64,000 bases of DNA, from positions 2,604,001 through 2,668,000 of the forward strand of contig NZ_CP064338.1 in the NCBI RefSeq assembly GCF_015476235.1, given 5' to 3'. A model generated the notes under the pieces. That model had not been told where the DNA came from. It was given only the letters and a program-made list of their open reading frames with translations, and made no database searches. This DNA comes from Caldimonas thermodepolymerans. Lineage in GTDB: Bacteria > Pseudomonadota > Gammaproteobacteria > Burkholderiales > Burkholderiaceae_C. Positions 16,722 to 24,049 of the stretch are shown in pieces (within the stretch, counting starts at the first letter, position 1; every line of letters begins with the position of its first letter). A program made the position numbers and the translations under genes.

Positions 16722-17780
16722 ATGCACATCGGGATCCTCACCGGCGGCGGCGACTGCCCCGGCCTGAACGCCGTGATCCGGGCCGTGACCAAGGCGCTGA
16801 TCAACGAATGCGGCGCCCGGGTCACCGGCATCGAGCGCGGTTTCCTCGGCCTGCTCGAGCGACGCGTGCGGCCGCTGGGCAGGCGGGAAGTCAGCGGCAT
16901 CCTGCACCTGGGCGGCACCATCCTCGGCACGCACAACCGCGCCGATCCGTTCCGCTACTTCGGCGCGGGCGGTGCGGACTGCTCGGCGCAGGTGATGGAC
17001 TACGTGCGCGAACTGGGGCTGGACGCGCTGGTCGTGATCGGCGGCGACGGCAGCATGAGCATCGCCCACCGCTTCCAGGAACTGGGCTTGCCGGTCGTGG
17101 GCGTGCCCAAGACCATCGACAACGACCTGATGCACACCGACCGCACCTTCGGCTTCGACAGCGCGGTCGCGGTGGTCACCGACGCGATCGAGCGGCTGGA
17201 GACCACCGCCCACAGCCACGGGCGCGTGATGATCGTCGAGACCATGGGCCGCTACTCGGGGTGGATCGCGCTGGAGGCCGGCATTGCCGGGGCGGCCGAC
17301 GTGATCCTGCTGCCCGAGCTCCCCTACGACATCGAGGCCGTCGCGCAGCACTGCCGCGAGCGCGAGACCGCGCAGGGCTACACCGTCATCTGCATTGCCG
17401 AGGGCGCGCATCCGGTGGGCGGCAGCCTGCAGGTCCAGGCGCATCTGCCCGACAGCCCCGACCCGCTGCGCCTGGGCGGCATCGGGACGGTGTTGCAGCA
17501 GCAGCTGCAGCCGCTGCTGTCCAGCGAGGTGCGCTCGGTGCAGCTGGGCCACGTGCAGCGCGGCGGCTCGCCCACCGCGTTCGACCGCGTGCTGGCCACC
17601 CGCTTCGGCTACCACGCGGCGCAGCTGGTCGCGCAGCGGCGCTTCGGCTGCATGGTGGCGCTGGCCGGCGACCGCTGCACCGAGGTGCCCCTGGCCGACG
17701 TGGCCGGGCGCAACCGCACGGTGCCGCCGGATCATCCGCTGCTGCAGGCCGCCCGGGGGCTGGGCGTGTGCCTCGGCTGA
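16722..17780 (+). CDS. pfkA: 6-phosphofructokinase (ATP- or mixed-donor type)
   Basis: This 352-residue enzyme phosphorylates fructose 6-phosphate. The start GILTGGGDCPGLNAVIR, the donor site GGDGS (residues 107-111), PKTIDND (129-135, catalytic Asp in TIDND) and MGRYSGWIALE identify the family. Gly in GGDGS is the ATP-type signature, as opposed to Asp in PPi enzymes. K130 before TIDND is the residue of PPi and actinobacterial ATP enzymes, in place of Gly in E. coli PfkA, so the phosphoryl donor is uncertain. GGGAG precedes the ATG. Many relatives in this order lack this enzyme. Confidence 0.92.
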   Translation: MHIGILTGGGDCPGLNAVIRAVTKALINECGARVTGIERGFLGLLERRVRPLGRREVSGILHLGGTILGTHNRADPFRYFGAGGADCSAQVMDYVRELGLDALVVIGGDGSMSIAHRFQELGLPVVGVPKTIDNDLMHTDRTFGFDSAVAVVTDAIERLETTAHSHGRVMIVETMGRYSGWIALEAGIAGAADVILLPELPYDIEAVAQHCRERETAQGYTVICIAEGAHPVGGSLQVQAHLPDSPDPLRLGGIGTVLQQQLQPLLSSEVRSVQLGHVQRGGSPTAFDRVLATRFGYHAAQLVAQRRFGCMVALAGDRCTEVPLADVAGRNRTVPPDHPLLQAARGLGVCLG

Positions 17781-17897
17781 GCCTGTAGGTGCCGGCCGAC
17801 AGGCCCGGCGGCCGCAGGCCGACGGCGTCCCAGAGCGCATGGTCCTACGCTGGAATCAGGCCATGAATGTTCGTGGCTTCGATTCTGGAGAAACGCG

Positions 17898-18125
17898 ATG
17901 AACCCGATCCTGACCCTGGCAAAGACCACCGGCGCGCTGGCCCTGGGACTGGCAATGGTGGGGTGTGCAAACATGAGCGAGCGTGACCGCAACACGGCCA
18001 TCGGTGCCGGCGTCGGCGGCGTGGCCGGCTCCGTGCTGACCGGCGGTAGTGCGGCCGGCACGATCGGCGGCGCGGCCGTCGGCGGCGTGATCGGCAACCA
18101 GACCGGCAAGAAGAAGGACCGCTGA
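17898..18125 (+). CDS. glycine-zipper outer-membrane-type lipoprotein
   Basis: This 75-residue protein has a lipoprotein signal peptide with lipobox MVGC, then a glycine-zipper segment AIGAGVGGVAGSVLTGGSAAGTIGGAAVGGVIG, and a basic tail NQTGKKKDR. Similar small proteins (OsmB, SlyB and related lipoproteins) are anchored in the outer membrane and often respond to osmotic or envelope stress. A good GGAG precedes the ATG. The exact role is unknown. Confidence 0.82.
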   Translation: MNPILTLAKTTGALALGLAMVGCANMSERDRNTAIGAGVGGVAGSVLTGGSAAGTIGGAAVGGVIGNQTGKKKDR

Positions 18126-18212
18126 GCACGCCGGGCCTGCCGGGCGTGCGCATGCCGCCCGGCATCGGTCAAAAGGAGGAAGGCCCGCCTGTCGCGCGAC
18201 GCATGGGACCGC

Positions 18213-18218
18213 TATGAT
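18213..18218 (+). promoter_or_regulatory. probable -10 element for the GGDEF/EAL gene
   Basis: TATGAT, five of six consensus bases, lies 46 bases before the ATG of the PAS-GGDEF-EAL gene. The -35 region (TGTCGC around 18190) is poor, so an activator or another sigma factor may help. Confidence 0.4.
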
Positions 18219-18263
18219 GGCTCGATCACACGTCCCCTCCCCCGCGCCGACGACAGGATCCCG

Positions 18264-20339
18264 ATGGCCGCCACCGAAACGCCGGATCAGGCTTCGTTCG
18301 CGACTCAGGTGCCCGCCGAGTTGCTGCGGCTCGTTGCCAACAACGTCCCGGCCCTGATCGCCTATTACGACTCGCGGGACTTCCGCTGTCTGTTCGCCAA
18401 CAAGCAGTACGCGCACAGCTTCGGCTGGGACGAGGACAACATCCTCGGCCGCACCTTCGCCGAGGTGATCGGCGAAGAGGCGACGCACGAGATCCAGCCC
18501 TACGTCGAGCGGGTGCTCGGCCTGCGCGAGGCGGTGTCGTATGAACGGCGCCGCCTCCTGCCCGACGGGCAGCCGCAGTGGATCGAGGTCAGCCTGCTGC
18601 CGCACCTCACCGCGGACGACCGGCTGGTCGGCGCGTTCGTGCTGATCGTCGACATCACGCGCCACCGCCTTGCGGAGCAGGCGATGCGCGAATCCGAGGA
18701 ACGCCTGGCCAAGTTCATGCAGGCCAGCATGGAAGGCGTGGTGTTCCACCAGGACGGCATCATCACCGACGCCAACCCGCCGATCTGCCGGCTCATCGGC
18801 TACACGCTCGAGGAGCTGCTCGGGCGGCACACGCTGGAGTTCGTGCCTCCGGAATACCACGCCAAGGTGCAGGCGTTGTGGCACAACGCCGAGGACGCCA
18901 CCTACGAAAGCGAAGTGATCACCCGCGACGGCACGCGCGTGCCGGTGGAGTTCATCGGCCGCACGATGGTGCGCAACGGCGAGCGCCTGCGCATGTCCAT
19001 CGTGCGCGACATCCGCGACCGCCACGCCGCGCAGGCGCGCATCCACTACCTGGCCCACCATGACGCGCTGACCGGGCTGCCGAACCGCATGTCGTTCATG
19101 GAGGACCTGGACTACCGCATGTCCATGGCCCGCTCGACCGACGAGCAGCTCGCGCTGCTGTTCATCGACCTGGACGACTTCAAGCGCGTCAACGATTCGC
19201 TCGGCCACCTGGCCGGCGACAAGCTGCTGCAGACGATCGCGCTGCGCATCACCTCGGCGCTGCGTGCCACCGACCGCGTGGCACGCTTCGGCGGCGACGA
19301 GTTCATGGTGCTGCTGCCGCACGCGCGGCTGCGGCAGGACGTGGAAGACGTCGCGCGCAAGCTGCTGGCGACGATTGAGGCGCCGGTGGACGCCGACGGC
19401 CGGGTGATCTGCGTGACGCCCTCGATCGGCATCGCGCTGTTCCCTGCCGATGCGCGCTCGCCGGCCGAGCTGATCAAGCACGCCGACAGCGCGATGTACC
19501 TCGCCAAGTCGCGCGGCCGCGCCAACTACCAGTTCTTCGACCGCTCGGTGGTGCAGACCGCCTACGACGCGCTGGTGCTGGAGAGCCAGCTGGTGCAGGC
19601 GCTGGAACGCCAGGAGTTCGTGCTGCACTTCCAGCCGCAGGTGCGCCTGCAGGACCAGCGGCTGGTCGGCGCCGAGGCGCTGCTGCGCTGGAACCACCCG
19701 CAGCACGGCCTGCTCTACCCGGACCGCTTCATCCCGGTGGCCGAACAGCAGCGGCTGATGCTGCCGCTGGGCCAGTGGGTGCTGCGCGAGGCGGTGCGCT
19801 GTGCGCGCCGCTGGGAGGAAGCCGGCCATGCACGGCTGCCGATCGCGGTCAACCTGACCACGGTGCAGTTCAAGTCGGTCGGCTTCGTCGAGGCGGTCGA
19901 GCAGGTGCTGCGCGAGGAAGGCGTGCCCGGGCAGGCGCTGGAGCTCGAGCTGAGCGAGCGCATGCTGATGGACGACCTGCCCGACGTGTCGCAGAAGCTC
20001 GCGCGGCTCAAGGCGCTGGGCATCTGCATTTCGGTGGACGACTTCGGCACGGGCTATTTCTCGCTGCGGCACTTGAAGGAGCTGCCGATCGACAAGGTGA
20101 AGATCGACCGTTCCTTCGTGCGCGACCTGCCCGATGCGCAGGACGCCGCGGCCATCGTGCGCGCCATCGTGCAGATGGCCCACAGCCTGGGCCAGACGGT
20201 GATCGCCGAAGGGGTCGAGACGCCACGCCAGCAGGAATTCCTGCGCGCCCAGGGGTGCGAGGACGTGCAAGGCGACCTGATCAGCGGCCCGCTGAGCGCC
20301 GCGGCCTTCGAGTCGTGGATGCGCTCCCGCCCGGCCTGA
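18264..20339 (+). CDS. PAS-PAS-GGDEF-EAL cyclic-di-GMP signalling protein
   Basis: This 691-residue protein has two N-terminal PAS domains (about 20-140 and 145-265), a GGDEF domain with intact GGDEF at 343-347, and an EAL domain starting at E471 of EALLRW. EAL catalytic motifs are kept (DDFGTGYFSL, KIDRSFV, VIAEGVET). Both cyclase and phosphodiesterase activity are possible. There is no membrane segment, so the PAS domains probably sense a cytoplasmic cue such as redox, oxygen or a ligand. The late EAL segment QGDLISGPL departs from the usual QGYLFGRPL. It is transcribed alone. Confidence 0.95.
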   Translation: MAATETPDQASFATQVPAELLRLVANNVPALIAYYDSRDFRCLFANKQYAHSFGWDEDNILGRTFAEVIGEEATHEIQPYVERVLGLREAVSYERRRLLPDGQPQWIEVSLLPHLTADDRLVGAFVLIVDITRHRLAEQAMRESEERLAKFMQASMEGVVFHQDGIITDANPPICRLIGYTLEELLGRHTLEFVPPEYHAKVQALWHNAEDATYESEVITRDGTRVPVEFIGRTMVRNGERLRMSIVRDIRDRHAAQARIHYLAHHDALTGLPNRMSFMEDLDYRMSMARSTDEQLALLFIDLDDFKRVNDSLGHLAGDKLLQTIALRITSALRATDRVARFGGDEFMVLLPHARLRQDVEDVARKLLATIEAPVDADGRVICVTPSIGIALFPADARSPAELIKHADSAMYLAKSRGRANYQFFDRSVVQTAYDALVLESQLVQALERQEFVLHFQPQVRLQDQRLVGAEALLRWNHPQHGLLYPDRFIPVAEQQRLMLPLGQWVLREAVRCARRWEEAGHARLPIAVNLTTVQFKSVGFVEAVEQVLREEGVPGQALELELSERMLMDDLPDVSQKLARLKALGICISVDDFGTGYFSLRHLKELPIDKVKIDRSFVRDLPDAQDAAAIVRAIVQMAHSLGQTVIAEGVETPRQQEFLRAQGCEDVQGDLISGPLSAAAFESWMRSRPA

Positions 20340-20468
20340 GCCGCGCCCCCTTGCAATTGCCCTTGCCGCCCGCACCTCCAAGTTTCGGCGCGTGCGCGGG
20401 AAAGCCGTAACATCGGCCGATGGCGGCATGCCGCCGGACCTGAAACACGAACAAGGAGCACCCTGAGG

Positions 20469-21353
20469 ATGAGAAGACTGTTCGCCACGCTGTGCGCCGT
20501 CATGATGGGACTGGGCCTGGCCCTGGGCACGCCCGAGGTCGACGCCAAGCGCCTGGGCGGCGGCGGGATGAGCCGGCAGCTGCCCCCGCGCCAGGCCCCG
20601 AGCACGCCGCCCAAGCAGGCCACGCCGAACCAGAACGCCACCCCTCCGGCGGGCGCGCCCGCGCAGAATGCCGGCCGCCGCTCGTGGATGGGCCCGATCG
20701 CGGGCCTGGCCGCAGGCCTGGGCCTGGCCGCGCTGATGAGCCACCTGGGCCTGGGAGCCGAGTTCGCCAACTTCCTGACCCTGGTGCTGCTGGTGCTGGC
20801 AGGCATCTTCGTCGTGCGCCTGCTGCTGCGGCGCCTGGCCCCGCAACCCGTGCCCAGCTATGCCGGCGCCGGTGCGGGCGCCGCCCCGGCGAACTTGCGG
20901 GCACCGCTGCAGCCTGCCGCCCAGGGCGTCGGGGCCGCGGGCGGGGCGGCCGCTGACGTGCCGGCGGGGCCCGTGCTGCCCGCCGGCTTCGACGCTGCCG
21001 GGTTCGAGCGCATCGCGAAGATGATCTTCATCCGCATGCAGGCGGCCAACGACACGGCCGACCTGGAAGACCTGCGCCGCTTCACGACGCCGGAGATGTT
21101 CGCCTCGATCCGCCTGGACCTGCAGGAACGCGGCCAGGCCCCGCAGCAGACCGACGTGGTGCAGCTCGATGCCGAGGTCATCGACCATGCGCAGGAAGAC
21201 GGACGCGACATCGTCAGCGTGCGCTACCACGGCCTGATCCGCGAGGAGAAGGACGGCGTGGCCGAACCGTTCGACGAGGTCTGGCACCTGGTGCGCCCGA
21301 GCGACGGCAGCCGCGAATGGGCCATCGCGGGCATCCAGCACTACGACGCCTGA
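20469..21353 (+). CDS. Tim44-like domain membrane protein
   Basis: This 294-residue protein starts with a signal-like segment (residues 1-27), then a Gly/Pro/Gln-rich linker, one or two membrane helices (IAGLAAGLGLAALMSHLGLG and FLTLVLLVLAGIFVVRLLLRRL), and a C-terminal Tim44-like domain from about residue 175 containing FERIAKMIFIRMQAANDTADLEDLRRFTTPEMFASI. This layout is common in betaproteobacteria. The bacterial role is unknown; the domain is related to the mitochondrial import factor. A terminator follows at 21381. Confidence 0.88.
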   Translation: MRRLFATLCAVMMGLGLALGTPEVDAKRLGGGGMSRQLPPRQAPSTPPKQATPNQNATPPAGAPAQNAGRRSWMGPIAGLAAGLGLAALMSHLGLGAEFANFLTLVLLVLAGIFVVRLLLRRLAPQPVPSYAGAGAGAAPANLRAPLQPAAQGVGAAGGAAADVPAGPVLPAGFDAAGFERIAKMIFIRMQAANDTADLEDLRRFTTPEMFASIRLDLQERGQAPQQTDVVQLDAEVIDHAQEDGRDIVSVRYHGLIREEKDGVAEPFDEVWHLVRPSDGSREWAIAGIQHYDA

Positions 21354-21380
21354 GCCCGCGCCCACCGTCCGCTCGTACCG

Positions 21381-21412
21381 CGCCCAGCCCCTGGCCGGGC
21401 GTTCTTGTTTTC
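21381..21412 (+). terminator. rho-independent terminator after the Tim44-like gene
   Basis: CGCCC-A-GCC, triloop CCT, GGC-C-GGGCG gives an eight-pair stem with one mismatch (21381-21401), followed by TTCTTGTTTTC. It sits between the convergent Tim44-like and phosphoesterase genes and fits termination of plus-strand transcription. Confidence 0.65.
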
Positions 21413-21422
21413 GGCGTCCGGA

Positions 21423-22232
21423 TCAGCGCACCAGCGCGATGCGCGTGGCCTCGAAGAGCTCGAACCTGCCGGACGTGCTCCGGTGGTCCCAGCGCTCCAC
21501 CAGGCATTCCCGCGACCACGCCTGCGGGTCGTGGCGGATCACGTTGACCGAGTTCGGCACCCCGTCGCGCACGCGGCGCGAGACCGCGGTGCCGGCCTGC
21601 ACGCACCACGGCGCGCGGGACACCCCCGGCAGGGTTCCGGCCAGCGGCTGCACGTAAGGCAGGTGGATGTGGCCCCCGAGGACCAGGTCGGCGCCGGCTT
21701 CGGCCCAGGCACGCAGCGCGTCCTCGCGCCCGTGCAGCAGGTTGCTCGCATCCTCGGGCCGCGTCACGTGCACCGGCTGGTGCGTCACGACGATGCGCAA
21801 CTGCTCGGGACGGGCGCGGCGCAGCCGCTCGGCGACGCGCCGCACCTGCATGGCGTCCACCTCGCCGTCCTTGTGGCGGTGCGCGCGCGTGGTGTTGACG
21901 CACACCACGAGCAGCCCGTCCGCGTCGTGCACCGGCTCGAGCCGGGTCCCGAAGGCGCGCCGGTAGTTCGCGTACGGTGCCCACAGCCGGGCCGCCAGGT
22001 TAAAGAGCGGGATGTCGTGGTTGCCGGGAATCGCCAGCGTCGCCGGCGCGTCCAGCCGGTCGACGAAGCGCCCCGCGGCGCGGAACTGCGCCGCACGCGC
22101 GCGCTGTGTGATGTCGCCCGAGAGCACCACCAACTGCGGGCGCAGCCGCACCGCCAGCCGCACCAGCGCCTCCACCACTTCCGGCTGTTCGGTGCCGAAG
22201 TGCGTGTCCGACAGATGCAGCAGCACCGTCAT
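21423..22232 (-). CDS. metallophosphoesterase (calcineurin-like)
   Basis: This 269-residue protein begins MTVLLHLSDTHFG, with the metal-binding DxH motif, followed by VVLSGDITQ, IPGNHDIP (GNHD/E), THQPVH and GGHIHLP. These five motifs form the dinuclear metal centre of class III phosphodiesterases related to CpdA and Icc. The substrate might be a cyclic nucleotide, a phospholipid or a nucleotide pyrophosphate. The start codon overlaps the stop of the lipid kinase-like gene upstream (ATGA), so the two are made together, which hints at phospholipid or lipid-phosphate chemistry. Confidence 0.9.
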   Translation of the reverse strand: MTVLLHLSDTHFGTEQPEVVEALVRLAVRLRPQLVVLSGDITQRARAAQFRAAGRFVDRLDAPATLAIPGNHDIPLFNLAARLWAPYANYRRAFGTRLEPVHDADGLLVVCVNTTRAHRHKDGEVDAMQVRRVAERLRRARPEQLRIVVTHQPVHVTRPEDASNLLHGREDALRAWAEAGADLVLGGHIHLPYVQPLAGTLPGVSRAPWCVQAGTAVSRRVRDGVPNSVNVIRHDPQAWSRECLVERWDHRSTSGRFELFEATRIALVR

Positions 22233-23242
22233 GCCTGCGCCGGCACCAGCAGACGCAGCCGACGCGGTGCCACGCCGAACGACAGCGGCGCGTCCATCCA
22301 CTGCGCCTCGCCGTCGATCGCCACCTTGAGCCGGGCGGCACGCGCGCGACGCCGCACCGGCTCGACCTCGAGATGCGCGAAGGCGAAGCTGCGCACGTGC
22401 GCGTCGTCCTCCAGGCGGCCCAGCGCCCCGCGCCACAGCATGCCGAGCAAGGCCAGGCGGCTGGCGGGCTGCACGCTCAGGGCCACCAGGCGCCCCTGCT
22501 CCACCGCCGGGGCCTGGGCCACGCCCACCTGCTGCAACTGCAGGCGGTTGTTGCCGACGAACAGCGTCGCGCTCGGCTCGACCCGGGGCTCGCCCTCGCG
22601 CTCCAGCCGCAGCAGCATCCGCGAAGGCGGGCGCCACAGCGTCGCGAAGGCAGCCAGCAGCGCGACCCAGCGCGTGCGGCCGTACCGACGCTTGTAGGTC
22701 TCGCGGTCCTCGAGCAGTTGCGGATAGAGCCCCAGGCTCGCGTTGACGAGGAAGATGCGGTCGTTGAGCGTGCCCACCTGCACCGGGCGCACGACGCCCT
22801 CGACCAGCGTGCGAGCCGCCGCCTCGATGTCCAGCGGCACGCCCTGCGCACGCGCAAAGTAGTTGAAGGTGCCGTGCGGCAGCACGCCGAAGGGCCGGTC
22901 CGCGTCGAGCACGGCCTGCGCCACGGTGTTGATCGTGCCGTCGCCGCCGGCGGCCACGACGATGCCCTGCCGGCGCTGCGCGCGCTCGACCGCATCGCGC
23001 ACCACCGGGACCAGCTGACGAGGACGGGGCACCTGCAGCACTTCATGCCCGGTGCCCGCTGCGGCACAGACCTGCTGCAAGGTCGCCAGCGTGCGCTGCC
23101 GGTCCTGGGCGCCCGAGCGCAGGTTCATCACGATGATCAGGGGCCCGCGCGGCGCGGGTGAAGCGACCGCAGGCGCGCCCCCCGCGCCATGGCGGTCGCC
23201 GGGGTCGAGGGGCATGACACTGTACGGCTCGGGGCGGATCAT
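22229..23242 (-). CDS. diacylglycerol/lipid kinase family protein (YegS-like)
   Basis: This 337-residue protein has the DAGK catalytic fold: PLIIVMNLRSGAQD near residue 35, the nucleotide loop VVAAGGDGTINTVAQAVL, and GVLPHGTFNYFARAQGVP. Later VNASLGLYPQLLEDRE and the C-terminal beta domain match lipid kinases of the YegS/BmrU type, which phosphorylate diacylglycerol or related lipids at the membrane. The first 30 residues are not conserved, and an internal ATG at 23215 could be the true start. Its stop overlaps the phosphoesterase start. Confidence 0.88.
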   Translation of the reverse strand: MIRPEPYSVMPLDPGDRHGAGGAPAVASPAPRGPLIIVMNLRSGAQDRQRTLATLQQVCAAAGTGHEVLQVPRPRQLVPVVRDAVERAQRRQGIVVAAGGDGTINTVAQAVLDADRPFGVLPHGTFNYFARAQGVPLDIEAAARTLVEGVVRPVQVGTLNDRIFLVNASLGLYPQLLEDRETYKRRYGRTRWVALLAAFATLWRPPSRMLLRLEREGEPRVEPSATLFVGNNRLQLQQVGVAQAPAVEQGRLVALSVQPASRLALLGMLWRGALGRLEDDAHVRSFAFAHLEVEPVRRRARAARLKVAIDGEAQWMDAPLSFGVAPRRLRLLVPAQA

Positions 23243-23273
23243 CCGCCCCGCTGGGCAAGCGCCGTACCCGGGA

Positions 23274-23570
23274 TCAGTCCTGCATCAGGCGCTGCTTGGG
23301 ACCGGGCACCTCGCGCGCAACGACGTCGATCACGTCGTCGTTCGCCGGGGCGGCGCGCCGGTGGGCCGACGAAAAGCCTCCGGCGGAGAAACGTCCCCAG
23401 CGCAGGAACACCGGCTTGCGCCCGCGCAGCAGGCTCCAGCCGACGATGCCCGCCATCGCGATGAGCCCGGCGACGAACAGGCTGAGGGCAAAGACGGCGC
23501 CGGCCACCAGCGCGCACACGCGCAGCAGGATGGCGAACAGGCGTTGAAGCAGGACGGACATCTCGGACAT
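23274..23570 (-). CDS. small membrane protein of unknown function
   Basis: This 98-residue protein has two hydrophobic stretches merging into a hairpin, LLRVCALVAGAVFALSLFVAGLIAMAGIVGWSLL, followed by a basic patch (RGRKPVFLRWGRF) and a polar tail ending PGPKQRLMQD. I recognise no family beyond the general resemblance to small Burkholderiales membrane proteins. It lies 31 bases upstream of the lipid kinase gene on the same strand and could be its first cistron. An alternative start is the ATG at 23561. Confidence 0.6.
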   Translation of the reverse strand: MSEMSVLLQRLFAILLRVCALVAGAVFALSLFVAGLIAMAGIVGWSLLRGRKPVFLRWGRFSAGGFSSAHRRAAPANDDVIDVVAREVPGPKQRLMQD

Positions 23571-23674
23571 GTTCGTATGAGCGGGGCGGCGGCCACAGGT
23601 TCCGTGACGTGCGATTATCGGCGCTCGGGTGCGAGCCTTGCTGCATCCGACGGAAATCCCCCAGGAGACGCAGG

Positions 23675-24040
23675 ATGGCAGTGGCTGACAGGATCGGAGA
23701 TGGTGGCATCGTGACGCTGCCGCGCGAGGCCGGCAACGTGGACGCGCCGGTCTTCGAGGTGAACGACGACTGGCTGCAAGGCGCCGCGCCGGCGCAGCAG
23801 CAGGCCGCGATGTGGCGCTGGTTCGCGACCCGCTACGAGGAGCCGCAGCTCGCGGCCCCGCCCGACGGCCAGGGCGGCTTCCTCTACACTACGGGCGGTC
23901 CCTACCAGGCCGACCAAGTGCTGCACCGGCGCTTCGACGGCAAGGTGCCGCCCGAGGTGATCGACGAGCTGGTGGCGCTGCTGCGCAGCGAGGTCGGCAA
24001 CGAATGGGCGCCCAAGCCCATGGACAGGAGCGGCGGCTGA
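23675..24040 (+). CDS. conserved hypothetical protein with a GGPY motif
   Basis: This 121-residue cytoplasmic protein contains WRWFATRYEEPQL followed by GGFLYTTGGPYQADQVL and VPPEVIDELVALL. This W-x-W/F, EEP, GGPY pattern occurs in bacterial proteins of unknown function, in some cases beside HEPN-like domains; I recall the pattern but cannot name a family with confidence. AGGAG lies nine bases before the ATG at 23675; a longer frame from 23609 is unlikely. It is convergent with the FtsH-like gene. Confidence 0.65.
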   Translation: MAVADRIGDGGIVTLPREAGNVDAPVFEVNDDWLQGAAPAQQQAAMWRWFATRYEEPQLAAPPDGQGGFLYTTGGPYQADQVLHRRFDGKVPPEVIDELVALLRSEVGNEWAPKPMDRSGG

Positions 24041-24049
24041 AGCGCCGCG

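Noticed and set aside
17856-21365. A very long (1169-codon) minus-strand frame over the pfkA-downstream, GGDEF/EAL and Tim44-like genes
   Set aside because: It is a mirror of three well-supported plus-strand genes; the length reflects the absence of stop codons in GC-rich DNA, not coding.
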